From assembly GCA_937877545.1 (NCBI GenBank), contig CALFJE010000157.1:1-17562 (forward strand): a stretch of DNA of 17,562 nucleotides. The letters are read 5' to 3'. Below the pieces are notes generated by a model. That model made no database searches. It was not told the DNA's origin and was given only the letters and a program-made list of their open reading frames with translations. This document shows, piece by piece, positions 7,257-15,600 of the stretch. This DNA comes from an uncultured Selenomonadales bacterium (GTDB lineage Bacteria > Bacillota > Negativicutes > Selenomonadales > Selenomonadaceae). Made by a program: the position numbers and the translations under genes. Positions within the stretch are counted from its first letter, which is position 1. Each line of letters begins with the position of its first letter.

Positions 7257-8069
7257 TTAAAGCACGTCGGCAAAGTGCGGGCGGAGCTTTTTGAAACACC
7301 ACGCGCCGATAAACATAACCAACGCCGTGAAAGCCCAGAAATACGCCGTAAGGCACGGGTGCTCCCAAAACCACTCGTCGTATATGAAACTCTGTCGATA
7401 GCCCTCGACCAAGTAATACGCGGGATTGAGCTTCAAAAAGAATTGAAACTGTTCGGGCACCATTTGCAGGTTCCAGAAAATAGGCGTCCCCCAAAAGCCG
7501 AATTGCAGAATCATCGCCACGAATTGCCCGATGTCGCGCAGAAAGACCGTCAGCGACGCGGTCAGCCAACTAAGCCCCAGCGACAGACAAATCATCGCAA
7601 ATAAGTAGTAAATTATCTGCAGGTTGTAAATCGTGACGGGATAGCCGTAAATCGCGAACATGGCGAACAACACCGCTACAAAGAACACGTGCACCACCAA
7701 CGCCGACATGATTTTTACTATCGGCAACAGCTCGACGCGGAAAACAATTTTCTTGACCAGGAACGAACTTTCGATAACGGAATTCGTCGCGCTCAAAATG
7801 CTGTCGCTCAGGAAAAACCACGGGAACATTCCGCACACCAGCCACAGGATAAACGGGAAGTTGTTCACGGGCACCGCCTTGAAGCCGACTTGGAAGACGA
7901 ACCAGAAAATTAAAACCGTCACGGTCGGCTGAATGAACGCCCAGAGAATCCCCAGGTACGAGCCGAGGTAACGTTGGCGGAAGTCGCGGCGCGTCATTTG
8001 CCACAAAAGTTTTCGGTTGGCAACGATGTCGCCGATTAAGCCGCGCAGGCTTTTGCAAATATTCATCAT
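7257..8069 (-). CDS. ABC-2 type polysaccharide/O-antigen export permease (Wzm/TagG/RfbA-like)
   Basis: The product has 270 residues from ATG 8067-8069, the family's normal size. A short amphipathic N-terminus (KLLWQMTRRDFRQRYLGS) leads to the family signature GSYLGILWAFIQP (36-48). About six membrane segments follow: ~45-62, 72-90, 119-141, 149-175, 182-203 and 241-260. The ERLLPIVKI-like segment (RVELLPIVKI) and the NPAYYLVEGYR motif before the last helix also fit. Such permeases pair with a Wzt/TagH ATPase to export undecaprenyl-linked glycans or teichoic acids. No ATPase gene is on either side: the gene ends in a hairpin-rich gap and its upstream neighbour is obg on the other strand. No Shine-Dalgarno precedes the ATG pair (8064-8069), while a promoter -10 ends 7 nt before it. 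A GTG at 8109-8111 would add 14 residues, also without a ribosome binding site. Confidence 0.88.
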   Translation of the reverse strand: MMNICKSLRGLIGDIVANRKLLWQMTRRDFRQRYLGSYLGILWAFIQPTVTVLIFWFVFQVGFKAVPVNNFPFILWLVCGMFPWFFLSDSILSATNSVIESSFLVKKIVFRVELLPIVKIMSALVVHVFFVAVLFAMFAIYGYPVTIYNLQIIYYLFAMICLSLGLSWLTASLTVFLRDIGQFVAMILQFGFWGTPIFWNLQMVPEQFQFFLKLNPAYYLVEGYRQSFIYDEWFWEHPCLTAYFWAFTALVMFIGAWCFKKLRPHFADVL

Positions 8070-8081
8070 GGCGTGTAATAT
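8053..8081 (+). promoter_or_regulatory. Candidate promoter for obg
   Basis: TTGCAA (8053-8058), 17 nt, TAATAT (8076-8081). The predicted start is near 8088, ~38 nt before the obg ATG. The -10 shares bases 8077-8081 with the -10 of the opposite promoter. Confidence 0.5.
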
Positions 8082-8105
8082 ATCAAGGACGCGAAAAATT
8101 TTCAA
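8077..8105 (-). promoter_or_regulatory. Candidate promoter for the ABC permease, implying a leaderless mRNA
   Basis: On the minus strand: TTGAAA (8100-8105), a 17-nt spacer, TATATT (8077-8082) with TGA just before it (extended -10). Seven bases separate the -10 from the ATG, so the predicted start falls at or within a base of the ATG itself. No ribosome binding site is seen, which agrees with that. Confidence 0.55.
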
Positions 8106-8125
8106 CACCAACGGGGGCTGAAACG

Positions 8126-9403
8126 ATGCAATTCATAGACAGAGGCAAAATCTTCGTGCGGGCGGGCGACGGCGGCTCCGGCAAATCCTCCTTCCGCCGC
8201 GAGAAATTCGTACCCAAGGGCGGACCCGACGGCGGCGACGGCGGCAAAGGCGGCGACGTTGTCCTCGAAGTCGACGCGAACGTCAACACGCTCCTAAATT
8301 TCCGCTACAATCGCAAGTTCACGGCGGGCAACGGCGGCTCAGGTGACGTTAAAAAGCAATTCGGGCGCGGCGCGGACGATTGCGTTATCAAAGTGCCGCA
8401 AGGTACCCTCGTTAAGGACGCCGCAACCGGCGAAGTACTTGCCGACTTGACCGAGCTTGGGCAGCGTGCGATTGTAGCAAAGGGCGGGCGCGGCGGCAGA
8501 GGCAATGCCAAATTTAAATCCGCGTCGCGGCGTGCGCCTACCTTTGCCGAATTCGGCGAACCCGGCGAAAGTCGCGAACTTCTATTGGAGCTGAAACTCC
8601 TCGCGGACGTCGGGCTTGTAGGTTATCCCTCCGTCGGCAAGTCCAGCTTGATAGCCGCCGTCAGCTCCGCCCGACCCGAAATCGCCGATTATCACTTCAC
8701 GACCCTGGTGCCCGTCCTCGGCGTGGTCAGCCTCGGCTACGAAAATTCCTTCGTCATGGCGGATATTCCCGGTCTTATCGAAGGCGCGGCGGACGGCGTC
8801 GGCTTGGGTCACGACTTCCTCCGTCATATCGAACGCACAAAGCTTATCCTCCACCTCGTGGACGCGGCGGCTGTCGACGGGCGCAACCCCGTTGACGACT
8901 TCCAAAAAATCAACGTCGAACTTAAACGCTACAGCGAAAAGCTCGCCGCTCGCCCGCAAATTCTCGTTGCCAATAAAATCGACCTCCCGCAAGCTGAAGA
9001 AAACCTTCCCGCCCTTGAACGTCTCGCGGAGCAGGAAGGTATCAAATTCTTTGCCGTATCCGCCGCCACGCATACCAACCTCGACGCGCTGATTCATTAC
9101 GTCGGCAAGCGGCTGGAGGAGATTGTCCCCGACGTTGAACCCGTCGACGCCGTGAAGGTTTTCGACGTGGATAAGGACGACGACCCCGTCATAATCGAAC
9201 GCAACGACGCAGCGGAGTTTATCGTCCGCAACAGGAACCTGGAGAAAATCGTTGCCATGACCAACTTCGACAACTCGGAGGGCTTGCGCCGTTTCCAATT
9301 TATTTGGCGCATGAAAAATCTGGACGCCCTGTTGAAGGCTCGCGGCATTAAGGAGGGCACCACCGTACATATCGGCGGGCTGGAATTTGAGTGGCATGAG
9401 TAA
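8126..9403 (+). CDS. obgE: GTPase Obg/CgtA with C-terminal OCT domain
   Basis: The product has 425 residues. It is an essential ribosome-associated GTPase acting in 50S assembly and stress/cell-cycle control. An N-terminal Gly-rich Obg fold (~1-158, with GGDGGKGGDV and GGRGGRGNAKFKSA) precedes the G domain: P-loop GYPSVGKSS (166-174), DIPGLIEGA (from 213), NKID (283-286) and SAAT (~312). A C-terminal OCT domain (~340-420, ending GTTVHIGGLEFEWHE) completes it; this domain is typical of Firmicutes Obg. GGGGGCTG lies 5 nt before the ATG. The gene usually clusters with rplU-rpmA and proB; here it has a divergent glycan-export permease upstream and a giant surface-protein gene downstream. Confidence 0.97.
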   Translation: MQFIDRGKIFVRAGDGGSGKSSFRREKFVPKGGPDGGDGGKGGDVVLEVDANVNTLLNFRYNRKFTAGNGGSGDVKKQFGRGADDCVIKVPQGTLVKDAATGEVLADLTELGQRAIVAKGGRGGRGNAKFKSASRRAPTFAEFGEPGESRELLLELKLLADVGLVGYPSVGKSSLIAAVSSARPEIADYHFTTLVPVLGVVSLGYENSFVMADIPGLIEGAADGVGLGHDFLRHIERTKLILHLVDAAAVDGRNPVDDFQKINVELKRYSEKLAARPQILVANKIDLPQAEENLPALERLAEQEGIKFFAVSAATHTNLDALIHYVGKRLEEIVPDVEPVDAVKVFDVDKDDDPVIIERNDAAEFIVRNRNLEKIVAMTNFDNSEGLRRFQFIWRMKNLDALLKARGIKEGTTVHIGGLEFEWHE

Positions 9404-9466
9404 GCTTTAATTGATTTTGTCGGTAATATCTAATGAAGTTTTAAGTTTCACGAGCATTCCAAACAC

Positions 9467-9495
9467 TTGCACCAATCGACGTAAAACGCTAAAAT
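9467..9495 (+). promoter_or_regulatory. Possible promoter in the obg-giant gene gap
   Basis: TTGCAC (9467-9472), 17 nt, TAAAAT (9490-9495). The -35 is weak and the -10 matches five of six. The start would be near 9502, just before the first stem-loop, so the leader RNA of the giant gene would hold all three stem-loops. This is low-certainty; the rest of 9404-9466 shows nothing recognisable. Confidence 0.3.
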
Positions 9496-9503
9496 ATCCT
9501 CGC

Positions 9504-9539
9504 ATATGCCTTTAAGTTTAATGGGCATGTCCGTTTTTT
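9504..9539 (+). terminator. Stem-loop with T6, terminator of obg or first leader hairpin
   Basis: ATATGCC (9504-9510) pairs with GGCATGT (9524-9530, one G-U pair) across a 13-nt loop; CCG and TTTTTT (9534-9539) follow. It is the first terminator-like structure after the obg stop at 9403. Confidence 0.55.
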
Positions 9540-9554
9540 CGATAGCTATTACAA

Positions 9555-9604
9555 GGGGGTGGTGCCTATGCTCGACGAATCCCCATGACTCCCGCGTTTT
9601 TTTT
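9555..9604 (+). promoter_or_regulatory. Terminator-like hairpin overlapping a six-codon leader ORF
   Basis: GGGGGT (9555-9560) can pair with ACTCCC (9588-9593, one G-U pair), and CCCC (9581-9584) can pair with nearby Gs; GCG and eight Ts (9597-9604) follow. The left arm is also a strong ribosome binding site for a tiny ORF, ATG 9568 to TGA 9586-9588, encoding MLDESP, and the TGA overlaps the right arm. Ribosome loading would open the stem. It could be an attenuator for the downstream giant gene, or a relic of a small-toxin (type I toxin-antitoxin) locus with the toxin body deleted; neither is proven. Confidence 0.45.
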
Positions 9605-9608
9605 CGCA

Positions 9609-9644
9609 GAGCCGACCTGCGCCGCACGGGCAGGGCACAGGCTC
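9609..9644 (+). other. Two-tier stem-loop in the giant gene leader
   Basis: GAGCC (9609-9613) pairs with GGCTC (9640-9644), and inside it CCTGC (9616-9620) with GCAGG (9630-9634), capped by a GC-rich 9-nt loop. No T-run follows. It lies between the T8 tract and the ribosome binding site AAAGGAG (9663-9669). The family is not recognised. Confidence 0.5.
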
Positions 9645-9679
9645 AAACAAGTCCTATTAAGTAAAGGAGACGAGTTTCT

Positions 9680-12600
9680 ATGGATGGAAAGTTTATTTTC
9701 TACCCAAGCGATTCCCCGCCAAAAAGCTCGGACGGCGGGACAGGAAAGGAGGTGATTAACATTAACGATTTCCAATTTGACCTGCAACGCTTTGCTCTTT
9801 CGACGGCGCAAGTAACGGCAGACACTGACGGTTCTGTTTTTTCTTGCGTAAAAGACAGCACGACTTACTATGGCGCGGCGGCAGACTTCACGACGGCAAG
9901 TTTGAGTGGGGCAACCAATATAACAGTGCTGAAAAATTTCTCGATTACTGCGGGCGTAAAGATTTCTTCCAATTGCGAGCTCCACTTCACTAAATCAACC
10001 GGTACAAAGTTGACTTACACGGGCACGGACTCTGCAATAAAGGTCACCGGCGGCACGCTGACGATAAGCAACGAAACAACATCCGCAGTAACAGGAACCA
10101 TCGAATCCACCGGCACGGGCGCAACCTGTATCGAAGTTGCGAGCGGCGGATCGTTAAATATGGTTAGAGGCTATGTCTACAACAAGGGTGCCAACAGCTA
10201 CGGTATCAAAAACAATGGCACGGTGACTTTAGGCTCTGAAGATGGAAGTGCAAATCCTACCGTCGGGAGCACAGGCACAAACGGCGTCGGTCTCTTGCAA
10301 GAATCGGGCACTTTGAACTTAAATTACGCCACGATTCAAGGTAAAGATGTAGGTGCTCGAATTCAAAGCGGTACTTACACCCAAAAGGGCGGCACAGTAA
10401 AAAATACTACAGCAGGGAACACCGCTCTTGAAATTAACGGCGGGGGTGTCACTGCCACAATCGGTAAGGAAATAAAAACCTCCTACATCGGCAACAGCAT
10501 CAGCTCAACGATCTCCGCCAACGCCATAAAAATTACCAACGACACTACCGCTACCACTGAAAAGGCGGCAAGTACCCTTACAATTAACTACGCTCACATT
10601 TACAGCAGCGCAACAAGTAACGCCGTCAATAACGAAGACGCCGATGCGACAGTCAAAATCGTCAGCGGTAATTTCACCGGCGACGGAAAAATTACAGGTT
10701 CCAACATTACTTCCGACGGAACAACCCTCTACTCGGCAAGTATCAACAACATCACCAGAGTTTTCGCAAGCCAAGCGGAGCTTGATGCGGCTATCGCTGA
10801 TAGCGTTGTTTATGCAAAAGTCACCGTCGGCACCAGCGACGACATGAAGACGTACTACTACACGAACCTGAACACGGCAAGCGACTACGCAATAGCCAAT
10901 GGCGGCACGATTACTTTTACCGATACAGGCAAAGCGGCAGCCCAGTGCTCCATTGCACTTGGCAAAAATACATACTACTACAGCAGCCTCTCTTCTGCAA
11001 AGTCTGCTCTCAACTACGGTCAAAATGGCGGCGGCACAATCAAAATCGAGAACGATATAACATCTGCCAATGAAGTTTTCAATTTGACTCTTGCGGCAGA
11101 AGGTGCAATGGGAACCATCACCCTCGATTTGAACGGGCACACCCTTGAAAGAACCGGCAACGGTAACGTTATAAGTCTTGGCACCGGCTATGCAAACCGT
11201 TTGGGCGTCTGCACACTCAACATAATCAACACCTCCACGACTGAAGGCAAGATTATTAACTCAAACACAACGACCGGCTCTTCTTCGCAGGGCAACGGCA
11301 TTACGGTTTGGCACGACCAAATACTCTACGTCGGCACTGCAAGCGACGGTACAGAATCCAAAGGCAAAATCACAATTTCTTCCGCAGGTAATCAGACTGC
11401 CATAAGCGGCAACGGCTCTGTGGGAACTGCGGGCACGACGCAAACCAACGGTCAAAATACCCAAATCACTATCACGGGCGACGTTGAACTTACAGGTAGC
11501 ACGGGCATTTATCATCCGCAAGTCGGCGGCAAGCTCACCATTAAAGCCGATGGCGATAAAGCACCCACTATCACCGGCAGAAGCGGTGCAGGTATCGAAA
11601 TCCGCGCAGGTGAACTGAACGTCGAAGCTGGCACGATAAAATCCAATGCCGAAACATACTCCTACACTGCCAACGGCAACGGTTCCACGACCACAGGCGC
11701 GGGCATTGCGGTCGCCCAGCACACCACCAAACAAGCAATCAACGTAACTATCGGCAGCGAAAGTTCAACCGATAGTAGTCAACCGACAATCAGCGGTGCG
11801 GTCGCACTCTCGGTGGCGAATCCGCAAAACAATACCGACGAAGCCAAAATTCCGACAGTCACCATAAAAAGCGGCACGTTTACCGGTACGGACAGTGCTA
11901 TTTCTGCCAACAACAGCGACACCCGCGTCAAGGTAGACATCGAAGGCGGCAAATTCTACGGCAAGCTCGACCAGACCTCGAAATCCACCAGCTTGAATTA
12001 CGACACAGGCGGCGGCTACATCATCTCAGAAAATGCTCTGTTCACCAGCGACCAATTCCCCAATGGCTACACTGCCATAGAAACTTCCACGACAGGTACG
12101 GATGGCGAAATTCTGTACAAGGTCAGCTTAAGCGGTTCAGTGGAGCTCATCAACGAATACGGACAAATCGTAGGTACTGATGTTTACAACTCAATCGGTG
12201 AAGCAATTACTGCCCTTAGCAGTAATAGCAATGCCAAAGGTATAAGGTTACTCCAAGATATTACCGTCACAAGCACAATCACCATAGACAAAAGCTTGAT
12301 ACTGGACTTGGGCGGTTACAATATCAATGTTAACTTAATGAATGCGGCAACAGCATTCAACGTAACCACTAACGACAGCAACAGCACGGATAACCTGGTG
12401 ACGTTGACACTCAAAAACACCGGAGCCGGGGATAGCGGTACCAACGCCGCGATAACTTCAAGCTACACGTCAAGCGGTATGATTAACGTCGGCGCAAACG
12501 CTAAACTCGTGCTGGAAGGCGGCACTATCAAAAACACCAACACAAGTTCCATAGCTGTTTCCTCGGCGGGCACGGTCGAAATGACGGGCGGCACGCTCAG

Positions 12601-15600
12601 TAGCGGCGGCACGGCACTCAACCTCACGGGCGGCACGGCGTCTATCAGCGACGATTCGACAATTACCTCGTCGAACGGAGCAGGCATTGCGGTTGCCGAC
12701 GCTGTCACCAGCCTCGACATTGCAACAGGCACAAACGGTTCTCCGTCAATCAACGGTTCTACCTATGCGATCGCAATGGGCACGACGACCAACGCTTCCG
12801 ATTCGGCTCCTACCGTCAACGTCAAAGGCGGCTCGCTCACGGGTGGCACCACGGGTATTCAAGCCAACAGCGGTACCCTCAACGTCACGGGCGGCACTAT
12901 CACGGGCACCGGCAGTTACGGTATCAACAAAACCTCCACGTCTGCCAAGATTAGCATTTCGGAAACCGACGGCGACGTCAATATAGCGGGTACCAGTGGT
13001 ACGGGTGCTCCTTTGGCGGCACTTACAAGCGATACCCTCCCGTTTGGTTTCAGCAGTGTTGCCGGCATCTCATTCAACGGAACCGAGTTGGGTACGAAGT
13101 ACCTCAAAGCAACGAACTCAGGCGGTATCGACTCCTACAATGTCGCGGATGCCACACTGGCGCAGGACGTAGCGGGCAACGTCAACGAAAACACAACGTG
13201 GACTTACACCTACGGCGGCTCAACGGGCTACGCAACAACCATCAATTTTGTGGGTAACCTCTTCACAGCCGGGTCAACTTCCCACGTCTCAATCGGTGTC
13301 GCCAACGTGTCTGAAAGTGGCAAGTACATCATTACCATTCAAGACGACAACGCTTCGAATTCGAGCGCGACGAACGATTTGGGCTTTAACAGCTCGGATA
13401 ATAATGCGTTCATCAAAGTTAGCGGTGAAGGTGCAAGCAACTATTCCATAGACATGGGTTATTACTTGACGGGCGCGAAAGGCTATACCTCAAGTAATTC
13501 GCTCACTGAAAACACCGACGGCAATAAGGTTTGGCACGCGGCGGGCGCAGAGACGGCAGGTTTCTCGGTCGCCGACAACGCATTGTATTATCGCGCTCAA
13601 GCCGCAAATGTAGTAACGTTCACCGGCAGCCTCTCGTTCACCGATTTAAGTACTGCCGCCAATGCTATCCAAATGGGTTCGGACAGCAACGTTATAATTC
13701 AACAGAGTGCTTTCTCGTCCGCGCAAACAGCTGATGCCTTCCTTAGCGCAGCCGGTTACAACATTGACATCAGCACTTGGACATCAGGCAAAGCGACAGG
13801 CTACAGCGGCATAGCCAAGATTACGGACAAGACTTACACAGGCATAGGCGCGACAAATGCAGGTTACGAGACGGATAACGGCAAGCTGTATTATCGTGCT
13901 AAGGCAGAACAATTCACATTCGGCGGCAACCTTAAACTCGATGACGACGCCGCGCAGTATGTCACTGTCACTGCCGACTCTGACGGCAAAAAGATAGTTA
14001 CGCTCGGTTATTCTGCTTTCGACGACAATCTCGGAAGCGGCTCAATAACAGGCAACGATTCTCTTACCGTCACGAATGCCAATTACTCTTTGTCACTCGG
14101 CGACCTTACTAAAGCCGGCACCTACAGCGATACGGCACGTTTTGCCGGCACGAACAACAAGACGTATTACACCGAGGGCGCGGAGACTGCGGGCTTCTCG
14201 ATGGTCGATAATGCCTTGGTTTGGAGAGACGCCGCTCAATCGTTCACCTATACGGGTTCCATGTCCTTCGACGAAGACGCCGCCTCTTACATCAGTATTA
14301 ACAGCAGTACAATCAACATTGGCGGTTCGGCTTTCGATGACAATCTTAAGAGCGGTGCAATAACTGACGGCGCGACCCTTTCCATTGAGTCGAGCGGATA
14401 CAGTATTGCATTCGGCGACGGTTTAAGTGCGGCGCAAGGCTATTCCTCTGCGGCAAGATTCAGCCTCAACGACAGCGACAGCGAAAACAAGGCAACGTAC
14501 ATGTTCGCGGGCGCGTCGGTTGCGGGCTTCGAGCTGGGCAGTGACAGCATTACGCTGACTTATCGCGCCAAATACGACACAATCGGCTTCGGCGGCAGTA
14601 TCGCCTTTATCGACGGCTTAGCCGACGCAACCAAATTCACCGTCGACTCTTCCGCCAAGACTATCAAAATCGCCAAAGATGCCCTCTCCTCTGTCCAGTC
14701 GGAAGGCTATATGCTCACCGCGACGGGCGACTACTCGATTCTTGCCATAGGCTTAACGAAGGCGGGAACCTATGTAGATCAAGATACGATAACCGGTACA
14801 GGTACCACTCGTACATATCAAAGTAAAGGTGCTAATCAAAACGGTTATGATTCGGTTGCTGGCGGCTCACTGATTTATCACGAAAAATCAGCGAACAAAT
14901 TCCAGTTCTCGGGCAATATGACGTATGCTTCTGGTTTTTCCGCCGGCAACGTTTCCGTCATCGGGTCTGGTGACAGTGCGACGGTTATGTTCCTCGACGG
15001 TGCGCTTTCTACTGCCCAAAGCGACGGTGCCACTCTCCGAATTACTTCTTTATACGCCACCAAAACTTACTCGCTGAGCTACGGTAATTTGCAACAAGCG
15101 AGCGGCATTAAGGAAGAAAACACCTTTGATTTAAGCAACAAAACTTATACTTCGCAGGGTGCGTCGACGACAGGCTATTCTATCAACGATAGCGTGATGA
15201 CCTACTACGGGAAGCAGTCCGATACTTTCACGTTCGGCGGCGGCATTTCCTTTGCTAGCTCCGGCGGCTCACTCACAGGCACCGGCATAAAAAGTTACTT
15301 TGAAATATCGGGATACAGCGTATATTTGATGCCGGGGGCTTTATCTACCGTACAAAACAACGGAGCCTCCCTCTATATCCAAGGCAGCACCAGTTACAAG
15401 ATAAACACCTCACAGCTGGGTGACGCTATCGTCAATGAAGAAGCAGCCACGTTCGATTATCAGACAAAGACTTACACGGAAAGCGGTATCCATAAAGCGG
15501 GCTATAAGGTTACAGATACAACCAACGGCTGGCTTGAGTACAACACCGTTGTGGCGGGCAGTTTCTCGTTCGGCGGCAATGTCAACTTCATGAATACTGC

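Noticed and set aside
7053..7604. 183-codon open frame across the hairpin-rich gap and antisense to the permease
   Set aside because: It starts inside a terminator loop, crosses several inverted repeats and has no ribosome binding site.
8582..9397. 271-codon open frame opposite obg
   Set aside because: It covers the G and OCT domains of a highly conserved gene in antisense, with no domain match or ribosome binding site.
6526..9477. A 12-base string (6526-6537) found again in reverse complement at 9466-9477
   Set aside because: Several 12-mer matches are expected by chance in a window of this size, and the flanks do not match.
9506..9664. A 51-codon frame from ATG 9506 to TAA 9662-9664, just before the giant gene
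   Set aside because: It has no ribosome binding site, runs through all the stem-loops and T-runs, and its Arg-rich composition looks like translated structured RNA. It is kept only as a remote possibility of a coupled leader ORF.
10505..11734. Minus-strand open frames inside the giant gene (10505-11140, 11261-11734, also 16727-17227)
   Set aside because: Low-complexity Thr/Gly/Asn codons leave the reverse frames open; Cys/Val/Arg-rich translations are typical shadows.
9829..13200. Idea that the Thr/Gly-rich stretch is a non-coding or frameshifted region
   Set aside because: The frame is unbroken over 7.8 kb and the codons form coherent beta-strand repeats with motifs in register.
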